A DNA stretch of 64,000 nt from Hibiscus mutabilis (Eukaryota; Streptophyta; Magnoliopsida; Malvales; Malvaceae): positions 73,730,479 through 73,794,478 of the forward strand of contig CM033712.1 in NCBI GenBank assembly GCA_019671005.1, in the 5' to 3' direction. Under the pieces are notes generated by a model that was given only the letters and a program-made list of their open reading frames with translations, did no database searches and was not told where the DNA came from. Of this stretch, positions 34,159-46,544 are shown one piece after another. A program made the position numbers and the translations under genes. How positions within the stretch are numbered: the stretch's first letter is position 1; each line of letters begins with the position of its first letter.

Positions 34159-36140
34159 ATGGATGAAAGGGTCCTGAAATTGGAAGAAGAGAATGCAAAG
34201 GTTCGTCACTGGTTTAAAGTTAATCAACAAATGTATGGGGATAGTTTGGCAACTGATCATGAAACAAAAACTTCAGAATATGGCCATATCAATATTAAGC
34301 AGAATAACGTGTAGGAGCTGCATAAAATCTGTGAGCACTTTGACTGTAAGACCAAGCAGCTGTTCTATGAAACCTACGGAGATATAACATATTTGTTGTA
34401 TGTGAACAATTCTTGAAAGCTTTGGTCCAATTCTGGAACCTAAGATATTGCTGCTTTACTTTCAATGGAGAGGATATGATGCCCACGTTTGAAGAATACT
34501 TGGCTCTGTTCAACCTACGCAAAGTGAAGAGGAGTTGAGTCTATGTTAAGCCTCTAAAGAACAAAATCAGCACTCAAGACTTCAAGCTTTCGCTAGCATG
34601 AATGATGGATGGGTTAAGGGGATGATACGAAAAAGAGGTGGCAGTTTCTCCTTTCCTTGGACAAGCATCAGAAACATAATTCCAGTTCACCCAAACAAAT
34701 AAAAGAGAGTGGATCTTTTGGCAATTGCGATCCACGTGTTGGTTATTTTCCCAAGGGTCCTGGGGAGTATTGATATAGCTTTGCTTGACTTCTTTGACCA
34801 GCTGAAAAGGGGAGTTAATGCAGTACCTTCTGTGCTAGCTGAAACTTTCATCTCGTTAAATGCATGCAGAAAGGTGGAAGGTGTGCGCTTCTGAGGGTGT
34901 GCTCCATTACTTCAGGTTTTTGCCCTCAGTTATTTTTGGAAATGGCCAAATTTGACTCTATCGAATGTATTCTCCCCAAACTTCTCTCCTCTTCATGAAT
35001 TCTTGGCCAAAGATTTGCCAGTTATCAAGAAAAGTAAATGGGTGGACATTTTCAAAGACCACCGTGATGAAGACATCAAATGGAGGGTTTCTTGGATGGG
35101 TCATTCTAAGATCCTGTACAAGTGTGGAGATTTCAATTTCATGATGTTGTTAGGTTTGTGGGGAGGGATTGGATGTGCTCCATTACTAGTGTCTCGATAG
35201 AATGGTTCTTGGTAGTTTATCACATTCACCACTGGACTCAGTTCATCAGAGTTTGAATTCCAATGAGAGTTCAGGCAGAAAATACAAATGATTGGTGACT
35301 CGTGGAACAACTGTTATCGTACGAAGGTAGAATATTATAGTCACTGCATGTACACTCCTGACTGTGATGTTTGGAGACACATAAGAATGAATGACAAGGT
35401 CATGTTACCTTCACCTGGCCAGGCCAAGTCTTTAGAAGAGCACCTGAAAGTAGTCCATTCTGAAGCTGATATCCTGATAGAAGAGCTAAGGAGAGCCAAG
35501 CTGGAGATAGAGGCCCTGCAGGAATAGAAACAACAAGAAACGTTTGAGTCACAACTTGATGTAGAAAAGTTCAAAGAAGAGACAAATCGGGTAATGAAGC
35601 TATACTTGGATTTGAAAGAGAAGTATGAGATTCAAAGGGTTGACTTCCTCAAATTTTAGACCAAGGTTTGCAATGTTGACTTGCGGAAAATCTAGAACAG
35701 TGGAGGCATGAAATTAAACAAGCCGTGGGCAAGGAAAGAGAACGAGGCAAACGAGAGATTGAAAAGTATAGATGGGAACTCTCAGAGGAACGAAAGAAGA
35801 ATAAACAAGTGGCAGAAAATGAAAGGGGCAAACGAACCCTAGAGAAAGAAAAAGAAAATGTGGTAGCCTAGAAAATGAAGGCTCAAGATAACAAGAACCG
35901 TTCGCTTGAATTGCAAGCAGCATATAATGATACTTGTAAGAAGTTGAATCAAAGCCAAGAATTTGTTGTTGAGTTTCAGGACAAGCTGAAGGTCCTGAAC
36001 CAATATCTCCTAAAGATACAGAATGACCACACTTACTCCGAACTCCAAGCTAGCATGAATGAGAATGATGCCTTGAGAGAGCAAGTGGAAGAAATAGATA
36101 ACATTATTCAAGAATACAAAACGAAGATCTTAATCTTGTA
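34159..36140 (+). pseudogene. G2 ORF1: DUF7745-like domain plus coiled coil
   Basis: ATG 34159 starts MDERVLKLEEENAKV. Across several frames follow GDIT-type, FTFNGEDMMPTFEEY (34450-34500), LLAIAIHVLVIFPRVLG and AVPSVLAETFISLNACRK (34709-34890), KILYKCGDFNFMMLLGLWG (35107-35165), and MYTPDCDVW near 35350. From memory these are landmarks of the plant DUF7745 domain, common in proteins encoded by Tat/Ogre-like elements. A Glu/Lys-rich heptad region (SLEEHLKVVHSEADILIEEL onward, 35427-36140) predicts a long coiled coil. At least seven stops break it. The role of ORF1 in such elements is not known. Confidence 0.65.
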
Positions 36141-36144
36141 AGAT

Positions 36145-36592
36145 ATGGCTGATGGAGGCAATAATTACTGGTTTACGCGTCTCAGAGACAATGCACAAAG
36201 GTTCCAAGAACGGGATGAGTTTGACAAGACTGTCATGACCCTAGTTCAAGATGTGGCTCGACATGTGATGATGCTAGCCACAGAAGCTACAACCCTTTGT
36301 CAGTACGTCAAACCAGTAGGAGAAGTGGGACCAAGGCTCATATGGCTAATTAAAGAAGTCAAGGAATTAGGAGTTCGTGCTGAAAAATATTTGTAACAAG
36401 ATATTAAAAGTTGATGTAATAAAGACCTTTTGACATTCAATAAGATTGTTTCTAAAAGCAGATATTTCATTGAACCAATGTTCTTTTGTTTGCATTCATG
36501 CATTTGCATCATTATTTTGTTTGTTTTTTTCTTTGCTTCGCATTTCATTCCATGCATTCATAACATAGCAAGATACTAACTTAAATATAAAA
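36145..36592 (+). pseudogene. G2 ORF1 C-terminal frame and spacer
   Basis: A frame of 83 codons (ADGGNNYWFTRLRDNAQRF, then VKELGVRAEKYL) follows the coiled coil and is probably its C-terminus, just ahead of gag. The last 190 bp are a non-coding spacer. Confidence 0.5.
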
Positions 36593-38730
36593 ATGACAGA
36601 AAATGCCAAAATAGCCCACAAGTACGGTACACGGTTACAAACAAAAGCAATAGAAGATATAGTAGCAGCCCTGGAAGCTAACCACAAGAGTACCCATGAT
36701 CGATTAGATAAGTTGGAAACTGACTTAAAGCAAGAAATGGAGCTAGTACACCGAAAGACAATTAGCTCGATTGTGGCTATGCTAGGATTCAAGGACCCAA
36801 ATGCAGCAGAAATTGGTGAAGAAACCAATGCTCTACCCCGATTCCAAGGGATAACTTTCATCCATCAGGGAATGAAAAAAGGAACCTTCTACTCCAAAGG
36901 CTAAGTTATCTCCCCACTTTGCTGAGTCCGCCATCCGGAATGAGTTAAAGGCCAATACAGATGGAGCTCACATCTATGAGGTGTCCGACCTCGATGAAAT
37001 TATTGATAAGGATAATGCCAAAAAGAAGTGGGATGATCGATATGAGAAGCTTGAAAGGATGATAAAATCCTTCCAAGAAGGAATTATTTATAGAGGGGTG
37101 GACGCTAAGGACCTAAGTTTGGTGACAAATTTGGTAGTACCCCTAAAATTCAAGGTCCCTAATTTCGAGAAATACAAACAGAACTACATGCCCATCAGCA
37201 AATCTAACCATGTACTGCAGAAAGATGTCAATGTACCTGGACAACAAGAAGTTACTCATTCATTGCTTCCAGGACAGCTTAGTGGCGTCAGCTACACGTT
37301 GGTATACACAGTTGAGCTGGGTCAACATTCGATCATGGAAGGATCTATCAAGAGCTTTTAGTGAGAAATAAAAACACGTCACTAACATGGTTCCAACCAG
37401 ACTGGTCTTGCAAGGGATGGAACAAAAGCATCATGAAAGTTTTCGTCAAATGCGCAAAGGTAAAGGGATGTAGCTGCTAGGTCCATCCACCGTTGTTAGA
37501 GAATGAGATCACCCCAATGTTTGTGGAAACCTTGAAAGGTTTCTTTTATGATCGCATGATAAATCATGCAACCAAGAGCTTCGCGGACATGTTAATGAAT
37601 GGTGAGTTGATCTTGGCAGCTGTCAAAAGTGGAAAGTTGGATGGAGGGGAAACAAAGAAACCCTACAAGAAAAAAGAGAGTGAGGTGAATGCAACCAATG
37701 TCTACAACCCCAATTATTCAAAGGGGTGGTTTTTAATAAGCCCAATGCTTCAATTCCAGCCCCTGTTACAACAAGCTTACAGAAGGAAGAGCAAAGATAT
37801 CAAGGGAATTCAAAGCCATACTTCCCTCCTATTCCAACGAAATATGCAGAATTGTTCTCTGAATTGATCAATCTCAAATGGTACTGCCACGCCATGTTCC
37901 TCCTTTCACACCTCCGTATCCAGCATGGTACCATGAAAAAGCACAATGCGAATACCATGCAGGTATTAGAGGGCATACAATTAAGAACTGCATTGCATTC
38001 AAAAGAGTGGTGAATGATCTAAGGAAGTAAGGCATGTTATCATTTGAGACGTGAGAATAGAAAGGGAGCCCTCTGCCAAATCACCAGAAGGTAGAAGTAA
38101 ATGTCATCATTGAAGAAGAGGACAAGAGGGTCAAGGGGTATTTTGCTGAAGTCAATGCATTAATGAAGTGAGTATGGGCTCAAATGGTTGTAGCTGGGAT
38201 AGTAGAAGGAAAAGCCCTGAGGATCACGTTTGAAGATGAGTTGTACTGCGAGTACCACGGAGTAGGAGGACATGAGATTGAATGTTGTTCGAAGTTCAAA
38301 CACCTGGTTCAAGTAAAGATGGATAGTAAAGAGCTTGAGTTTTTTTTTAGAAAAGAAGTAGAAAACACATGATGGATGTATGTGCAGCGGAAGAGATAAA
38401 CCCAAGGAAATATTATATGGGGATGAAGCCTTTGGTTATCAAGACCAACGCAAGAGTAAGTGAATCTGTGAAAGGTGCGACCCCGCGATTAATAATTAAG
38501 GCGCCAACTCGATTCCCATACAATGACAGCATGCAAGTCCCTTGGAATTATGCCTGCTCAGTGACAACTCTAGAAGAATCATCGGTTGGAGATAAGATGA
38601 AGAAAGAGCCAGTAAATGAAGTAAGCTACTTCACAAGAAGTGGAAGATTGTATTCCTCGCTGATAGTAGAAGACAGAGATGCAGAACAGAGAAAAGCCGC
38701 TGCTGAAGGGCTAGAGAAAGAATGAGAATT
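36593..38730 (+). pseudogene. G2 gag with zinc-finger-like motifs
   Basis: Frames at 36593-36904, 36981-37361, 37493-37867 and 38184-38725 make one broken gag. Seen are a coiled coil (KLETDLKQEMELVHRK), the matrix-like VPLKFKVPNFEKY segment, MFVETLKGFFYDRMI, and two CxxH-type motifs, CEYHAGIRGHTIKNC near 37950 and CEYHGVGGHEIECC near 38249, a spacing I recall from Tat-lineage gag. Gag would package the genomic RNA. Stops and shifts are frequent. Confidence 0.75.
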
Positions 38731-38860
38731 CTTTAAAGAGAAACCACCAGTATATCACGAGCGTGTCAAGGAGTCAGAAGCTCAAGAATTTCTAAAGATA
38801 CTCAAGCATAGTGAGTACAACGTGGTAGAGCAGCTTCACAAGCTCCTGGCCTAAATCTCT

Positions 38861-39436
38861 ATGTTGTCTCTCTTACTACGCCCTGAGGGTCACCGCGAGG
38901 TCATACTAAATATTTTGAATCGAACGTTCATGCCAAAGAAGATCTCGACCTATAAGATGGATATGATGGTCAAAAATATTGCTGTAAACAACTTCATTTC
39001 TTTCAATGACGAGGAAATACCTGAAAGAGGGAGAGGATCATGCAAGGACCTGCATATTTCCACAAGATGCAATGGATACATGTTGCTGGATGTCTTGATT
39101 GATAATGGATCAGCCCTAAATGTCCTCCCATTAGCGACAATGAAAATGCTACCAATAGATAGCTCGCATATGATGGCTTATCAAAACACTATGAGAGCAT
39201 TTGATGGAACACAGAGGGAGGTGATAAGAAGAATTGAAGTGCCTTTGCAACTCGGACCATCAACTTTTGAAGTGGAGTTTGTGGTCATGGACATAAAACC
39301 CAGTTACAGTTACTTACTTGGGCATCCATGGATTCATACAACAGGAACGATCCATTCCACTTTACGTCAGAAACTAAAATTTATGATTAATGGACAGTTA
39401 GTAACGATAGGTGCAAAGAAGGAAATCATTGCATAA
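38861..39436 (+). pseudogene. G2 aspartic protease
   Basis: An open frame of 191 codons. The active-site motif is VLIDNGSALNVLP (about residues 78-90), the DNGS form typical of Tat-lineage proteases, followed by FVVMDIKPSYSYLLGHPWIH, the conserved second half. The domain looks complete, but it is cut off from gag and RT by stops. Confidence 0.85.
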
Positions 39437-40445
39437 GTAGCCACTGATGCACCCTACATCAAGGTCGATGAGGGTGCACTAGGGTGCACTCGAGTGTCAC
39501 TTCAAGACATTAGAGCTAGTCAAAGCAACCATTGTCACAGAATTATCTAGCTGCGCGAAAATAATGGTGAAGCAAACACTCTGAAAAGGAGCCGAAGCTA
39601 GGAAAGGATTTAGGATGAGACATCAAAGAAGGTTATATCCTGTGGTTATCCCTGCCAAGAATAACCGATTTGGGATAGGTTTCAAACCTAACCTTTGGCA
39701 AAGAAGAGCTGAGATCAGAAAGCACCAAGAATGAAGGAGGGCAAGATTGAAAGGAGAGGAAATTGAGTGGGAACCAATGACATTTCCACCATTGAGTCAC
39801 AGTTTCAGATCTGGGGGCCTGCTGGACCCAAATGTCCAATTTAATGAAGAGGAGAAAGGAAAGAATGACCTGTGTGAAGCCTTTGAGAAGCTAAGCATCA
39901 ACACCATAACAAATGAAGAAGAAGAGAGCAAGTACCTGCCCATGATTCGCCCATGCTCTAAACTTAACAACTGGACTGCCGAAGAAATTCATGTAGTCTT
40001 TGGGACAGTTTCAGAGTAATTCTCAGAACCCACCATTTTTTCTTTGGACCCGAAGAAAATTAGGAATCTTATTTAAAGGGTCTATGTCCAAACTGATAAT
40101 TTAAATTTCAATAAAGATGCATCTCTTCCTTTCAACAAATCTTGTGTGGCAATCTCTTTTCATAAGTAAAACTCAAAGCAAAATGAAAAATAAAAATCAT
40201 TCCAATCATTTCATTCATCTCTTTCCTTTGTATATACTCTACGCCCTTTTCTTTGTAGGTCTTCGAATATCAATGGCACAAATGACTCTGAGTCAGACTT
40301 TGAGGTTGATTTTGAACTACCATTATGCCTAGAAGAAGTTGAGAATATTGACGATGAAGAAGAATATGACTTGCCCAGTGATTTACTCAAAATGGTGAAA
40401 GGAGAAGAAAAATAGATTCTACCCCATAAGGAAGAGCTGGAAATT
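39437..40445 (+). other. G2 protease-RT linker with possible intron
   Basis: Includes a coding-like block (39640-40020: NRFGIGFKPN, then FPPLSHSFRSGGLLDP) and a stop at 40018. Non-coding sequence follows, with a pyrimidine-rich CCTTTTCTTTGTAG at about 40246-40259, after which an acidic coding frame resumes. Ogre-group elements are known to have an intron between protease and RT; this acceptor-like site fits that. Confidence 0.5.
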
Positions 40446-40835
40446 CTGAATCTTGGCACAGAAGAAGAAAAATACGAAGTAAAGATTGACACTACCATCA
40501 TATCCAGTACTCGACAAAGCCTGATTAAGCTCTTGAAGGAATTCAAAGATATTTTTGCCTGGTCATACCAAGACATGCCTGGTCTTGACACTGATATTGT
40601 TGCACATCAGCTTCCTATAAAAGTTGAATGTGAGCCTGTGAAGCAGAAGCTAAGAAGGATGAAAGCCGAGATACTCCTAAAGATTAGAGATGAAATAAAG
40701 AAGCAATTTGATGCAGGGTTCCTCGAAGTAGCGAAATATCCAGAATGGGTGGCGAACATCGTCCCATTCCCTAAAAAAGATGGAAAAGTACGCATGTGCG
40801 TTGACTACAGAGACCTCAACAGAGCAAGCCCTTAA
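40446..40835 (+). pseudogene. G2 reverse transcriptase, N-terminal part only
   Basis: Reads LKEFKDIFAWSYQDMPGLD, then AKYPEWVANIVPFPKKDGK and RMCVDYRDLNRASP, the first conserved blocks of gypsy RT. It stops where the family should continue with the palm and the YVDD motif. The rest of RT and the start of RNase H are absent and a 2.7-kb foreign segment follows. Confidence 0.88.
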
Positions 40836-43534
40836 TTGAGAGAAAGGGATATGATAACATGGTTATGATAATTTCGAATGGAGCTATGCTCATTTTAAGA
40901 TAATAAATTGTAAAGCCTTGGTCTCGAGTCAGTTTTAGGTATAGTTGGCATGCCATAGGATCCATTGAGCTCGTGTTTCAGGTTGGACTACGGTCCTTAT
41001 TTGGTGACAGTAGGAGAGAAGTTGTGTGGTCACTTGGCGATAGTAGGAGGGATTGACCGGTACTGCAAGTACCACTTTATGGGCGACAGTTGGTTGGGGA
41101 TTCGAGTACCTAGGCTAGATTCGATTCTCAAGGTTACGATATAATAAAATTGTGAGACTTTAAAATGTTATAATAAAAAGATATAATAACTTGCTTGCTA
41201 AGAAATAAAAACTTTGTGGAACTAGAATGATTTCTTATTTCCTAAGATATGTTCTTAAGTGAAAGCCATATGATAATGGACTTGTAGAGTTTTTAAATAA
41301 GAAGTTCGAACACATTGCTTTGCATGTTGATTAATTAATCCTTTAAGATGAAACAATAGACATCAAAGGAAATTACCATTAAAAATGAGGTCTTATGTTT
41401 CTACTCTACACGTTAGAAAAAGAAAAGATGACCGTGTTTTGCTAATTGTTTCATGAATGAAAAATTGTATAGATAAATAGGTTCTTGAGGATGCGCTTAA
41501 GTAATTAGTATGTTTATAATTGATACTATTGGTGTTACTTCGGTGCTCTAAGGATTACTAAAGAAACTATTAAATGCCTATCTTTTCATTTGTTGGATCT
41601 TAATAATAAATTGATAAGACAAGTATTTTACAATCACTTAACTCTTGTACTATTTCTTTAGAAAGGAATAACAACTATATTCGAATAAACCTATATATTT
41701 GTACTTGGTCAAGTAATTTGAATTGAATGATGGTTGATTTACATGTTCTTAAAAGTACTTGTTTGTTTGAATACTTGTTAATCTCTAAAGGGTTTTGATT
41801 GTTTGTAATATCTTATGCTATGAAATGTACTGTTGTATAATTTAGTTCACACGTTTGACATAATTGTTTTTTAAAGGCTATTTCGAACAATTGAGTAATG
41901 GATAACTCAGGTTTTAACATGTTATGTTTGATAGTATTGAGAAATGAGTGATACGAATTATGTGATATTAATTTAATAACTAACGTAGATTGATATATAT
42001 GTTTGGAATGCAAAATATTAGCTTGATACATATACGTTGTGGAACTTATGTCTAATGAATTAAATAGGAGACATGTTAATAAATTGGCTCACGGGTCAAT
42101 CGAGCAAAATTTATGATACTTGTAATCCGGATTAATATTGAGTTAAGAAATTTGGTTTTAAGATAGGATTGGTCATAGATGGTTAATAACCTAGAGGTGA
42201 AAGTCAAGAATGAAAAAGAATTAATTGAATTCTAGGATTTAAGAAGTTAGAAAATAAGATCAATAGATGAAAGTAAAGTAAGTCTATGTTAAACTCTCTT
42301 TTTGAACCCATGTGAGTAATAAGGTGGACTCCTTTTGCTTATCGATTAAACTTACGTTTAAATCAGGCTGATAGTTCAAATGTCAAGTTATCTCTTATGG
42401 ATTAAATAGATTAAAGGAGCTGGTCCTGCTCGAACTATAAGTGAAGCATGAGCCTGGATCGATCAAGTTGGGTGCTTACCTAAAATCTGATAATCCAGAA
42501 GAAAGAATAAGGATATGATTTAAAGCTCCTAAATTGCTTAATGGTTAATCAAGCTACCTCATTGAGTGTTTACTTACTGGGTGAATTCTGTTATAAATTT
42601 CAGGTTTATTGAAGTTTCCTTGTCTGGAGTTCGGTAAAGATCACAAGCACTTGAGACATGCTTTGTAAGCTTTGTTAAATCTCCAAGTATGGTGGCACAT
42701 GATTAAAATTACATATAAACATTGTTAAGTTCAAATTTTAGTTATCAATAGTTCGATTTGGTTGTATATTATTATATAAGGTTTGTACTAAGGGCCTTTA
42801 TATTTATTCCTTGGTTGCTTGCCTTCTTTGAATTAATGTGGTTGGCTTGTAGTATGATTGCTTAGAAGATTATTGGTGCAGTAGGTTGATGGACCCCCCT
42901 TTGCTTTCGTATATACGTTAATTGCATGTCTTAAGGTTTCTCTGTATCCAGAAAAAAATGGTTGAGATATTATAAGCTTGAGATAGAATTTAGATGTCTA
43001 GAATATGAGTGATAAGATCCACGGTTGGATTGTTTGAGTCGGAATGATTTATGTATACATGATTCTCCATTTCCTTCTATTTATATAAGCTTGATAGAGG
43101 TACGGAATAACCACTTTGTCTAACCTTTGTAAGACGGCAAATATACTTTTGTTTAAGGTCACCCCCTTCGTGTTTAAGCTAAAGTGATGACAAATTCTAA
43201 GTCTATATCTACTTGGTGATAAAGGCATATGCAGGCATTAGTAAATGAACCATAATTAATTTGGATATTTTTAAAATGAGCTTAGAGTACGAATTTTCTT
43301 TTGTAATATTTATAACTTAAGGTTCAATGTTAATACTTGAATGTTGTGCTTTTGTGATTGATGTTTGAAATCAACTTGCTTTATATGTTTGAAAAGTTTA
43401 AAATTACTCCACTTTTGCTAAAGGATGACTTATCTTGCTTAGTATATGTTTCTGATTTGATCTAGTTTCTTTGTAAGTTGTCTGGTAACACATTCTATGC
43501 CGGTCTTTCTCCTAGGCCTGGTGGAGAGTGTTAC
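40836..43534. mobile_element. 2.7-kb unrecognised insertion replacing the RT core of G2
   Basis: No coding frame of note. The right end, GGTGGAGAGTGTTACA at 43519-43534, resembles the 3' end of chromovirus-type LTRs, so it may be a solo or truncated LTR. The left boundary lies within about 20 bp of 40836. No matching target duplication was found, which fits an insertion joined to a deletion. Confidence 0.5.
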
Positions 43535-44439
43535 ATATCCAATATGTAAGCCAGAAGGCAGTAAAGGAGAGTGCCATAGCTGACTTTTTGACAAGTCATG
43601 CTTGTGATGACTACGAAGCATTAAATTTCAATTTTCCTAACGAGGAGTTGATATGTATTTCAGAAGATACTGAGGCTCCAACGAAATCATGGATCTTGAA
43701 CTTCGATGGTGCAGCAAATGCTTTAGGACGTGGTATTGGGGTAGTTTTGAATTCACCAAAAGGAGATTACTACCCTTTCACAAGTCGCTTAAACTTCTTC
43801 TACACAAATAATATGTCAGAATACGAGGCTTGCATACTGGGGCTAAGGGAGGCTATTCAAAGGAAAACACGCAATTTGAAAGTTTATGGAGACTCGACAT
43901 TGGTTATATATCAGATACGAGGCGAATGGGAGATGAAAGATGCAAAATTGATTGAATATCACAGGTTGGTCCTTGAATTAACCAAAGAATTCAATGAGAT
44001 CACCTTTAAGTACCTCCCCAGAGAAGACAACCAGATGGCTGATGCTTTAGCCACTTTAGATGCCATGTTAAAAGCAAGTGAAGGCTCAAAGATGATACCT
44101 ATCAAATTGCAAATGTTAGATTCCCCAGCTCACTACTTTGACGTGGAAGAAGAAGCAAATGGCTTACCATGGTATCACAACATTCTGCACTATATAAAAT
44201 ATAGGGAATACCCGCCTCAGGCAACTGAGAATGAGAAGAAAGTGATCAGGAAATTGGCATCAGGGTACGTTCTTGATGGGGAAATTATGTACAAGAAAAG
44301 TCGAGATCAGGTGCTTTTGAGATGTGTGGATGCAAAAGAAGCTCAGCTGATTCTAGAAAAGGTTTATGAGGGAGTTTGTGGAACTCATCCTAGCGACTTC
44401 ACCATGTCTAGAAGAATCATGCGTTTTGGATACTATTAG
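43535..44439 (+). pseudogene. G2 RNase H (archaeal type) and integrase N-terminus
   Basis: A frame of about 300 codons. The RNase H motifs are NFDGAANALGRGIG (about residue 58), NNMSEYEACILGLREA, KVYGDSTLVIYQIRGEW and REDNQMADALA, that is the D, E, D, D catalytic set. This archaeal-type RNase H is a mark of the Tat lineage. The C-terminal part (CVDAKEAQLILEKVYEG, then CGTHPS) begins the integrase zinc region. It is the longest intact frame of G2. Confidence 0.88.
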
Positions 44440-45415
44440 TCAACTATGGAAGGGGATTGCATTAATTATTCTCACAAATGCCATAAGTGTCAAATTTATA
44501 CCGATAAAGTACATACACCTCTATAATCACTTCATGTTATGTTAGCTCCTTGGCCATTTTCCATGTAGGGCATTAATGTAATTGGTCAAATTCATCCAAA
44601 GGCGTCAAATGGACATCGATTTATTCTAGTAGCCATCGACTATTGCACGAAATGGGTTGAAGCAGCTTCCTACACAAAAGTCACCAAGTCGACAGTTTGC
44701 AAATTATTGGAAAAAGAAATCATTTGTCGGTATGGTATACCTGAAATATCATCACCAATAATGCCTCCAATTTGAATAACAAGATGATAGCTGGAGTCGG
44801 TAAACAGTTCAATGTCAAACATCATAATTCAGTGGTATATCGCCCAAGGATGAATGGGGCAGTGGAAGTTGTAAATAAGAATATCAAGAAGATAGTCGCA
44901 AAAATGGTTGACACGTATAAGGATTGACATGAGAAGTTACCGTTTGGCCTATATGCATACCGAATTGTGGTACAGACGTCCACCGGGGCAACTCCATTCT
45001 CGTTGGTGTATGGGGTAGAAGGAGTATTGCCAATCGAGGTAGAGATACAATCACTTTGTGTCTTAATGGAGGCAAAATTAGAGGAGGCAGAGGGGATCCA
45101 GGCAAGGTATGACTAGTTGAATCTGATTGACGAAAAAAGGTTGAAGGCATTGTGTCAAGGGAAGATGTACCAAAGAAGGATGATAAGGGCCCACGAGAAG
45201 AAGGTTCGCCCAAGAGAATTCTAAGAAGGTGATTGGGTGTTAAAAAAGAAGTTACCAATCCAAAGTGACTCTCGAGGAAAATGGGCACCAAATTGGGAGG
45301 GACTTTACATTGTAACAAAGGTTTTCTCAGGTGGGGCATTAATCTTGTCTGAAATGGATGGAAATGAACTTTAGAACCCGATATACTCGGATTCAGTCAA
45401 AAGGTATTATGTTTG
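44440..45415 (+). pseudogene. G2 integrase
   Basis: Follows directly, with CINYSHKCHKCQIY (zinc motif), INVIGQIHPKASNGHRFILV with the core aspartate position altered (D to N at the usual MDVIGPI place), and DYCTKWVEAASY. Later comes NGAVEVVNKNIKK, which contains the region of the catalytic glutamate. The C-terminus PNWEGLYIVTKVFSGGA ends with VKRYYV and a stop at 45413-45415. It has several stops. The enzyme would insert the cDNA. Confidence 0.83.
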
Positions 45416-45530
45416 AAGAAAAAAAGAGAAAAAAAAAGAAAAGGAGAAAGAAAGAAAAAAGAAAAAGAAAGAAAGAATAAGAAAAAGAAAGAATACGAAA
45501 AAGAAAGAAAGAAAGAAAGAAAAAGAAAAT
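45416..45530 (+). repeat. Purine tract (GAAA/GAAAA-rich)
   Basis: About 115 bp almost without pyrimidines, made of irregular GAAA, GAAAAA and GAAAGAAAG units, starting just after the integrase stop. Only a few T and C interrupt it, around 45478-45495. Confidence 0.9.
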
Positions 45531-46544
45531 GGGGATCAAAATGAAAATCTGAAAAGAGCGTTTTGAAACCAAATGAGAACTTGAGTCGAAAACCCACAAA
45601 GGGCGGCTAGGGTAGTTAATAGATTCTCTTGGGAACATGACACATATGAGTTATATACCTCATCACATTATCACCATTTTCAAAGTCTACTCGGAATGGG
45701 TAACATTGACATCTCACAGCGTTTTTGACAGGAGGATTTTTGGTCATTGATATCTGAATATTTGTAATCTCTTTTTTGTTTGCCACAATATTGATAAAAT
45801 CTTGTTTCTTCAGCCTTCCTTTGTTTGCTTAGACCATCTACCTTTTTCATGAGCATCTTGAATTGAAATGAGAATTAATAAGTTTGGCATCATTTAAAAC
45901 AAGCAAAAGATTTTTGAGCATTACTCAAAAATTTGTTTAAAAGAGTGTTGGAACTATGAGGCATCTCGTAGTTAGGTTTTGAACCTGGGGCATGAAAAAA
46001 CATTAAATGCATGAAGTTGTTCAAGGTGGAAATAAATTTTGCTGCAAAGATTCTCGCGCAAGCAATTCAAAGTTCCTTGCGGAGACAAGAATGAGAGAGT
46101 CCTCAAGAAGCATTGAAGGTTTTTGACATTACCTTAAAGGTAGCATGTTGCAAAATAGAAATGTTTACACGAGATAGTCAGTTTCTACAACAATAAGAAC
46201 AATTTTAAAGACATTGAAGGAGACAAAGATACAAAGGTTGCCATTCAAGTGCCAAAGTCACTCAAGAAGACCTGTCACTAAATATTGATGATAGCATAAT
46301 CTCTCTTCCATGACAATTAGAACAATTTTACAGGCATTGAAAGAATGGCAAGATCTTCATTCAAGGAGGCTTGTCACTGAACATTGATGTATCAACTACA
46401 ATGATAGTTTGAAAAAGGCTAAAAGAGTGTTGAAAAATATGAGGATAAGGTCAGTCCTTCCAACCAAGAGTACAAGATAACTGGATTGAGTAAGCAAATA
46501 TACAGACGATCAGAAAATTTCTATAAAAGCTGTAAAGAATAAGA
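45531..46544 (+). other. G2 3' region upstream of the AGO-like frame
   Basis: About 1 kb without an open frame. It has short recurring phrases such as GAACAATTTTA (46197, 46319) and TCACT-AA-ATTGATG (46276, 46375), so part of it may be old repeats of roughly 100 bp. Confidence 0.45.

Noticed and set aside
44884..45339. 151-codon minus-strand frame
   Set aside because: Antisense of the G2 integrase C-terminus, with no independent features.
45393..45638. Phe/Ser/Leu-rich minus-strand frames
   Set aside because: Direct result of translating the purine tract backwards.
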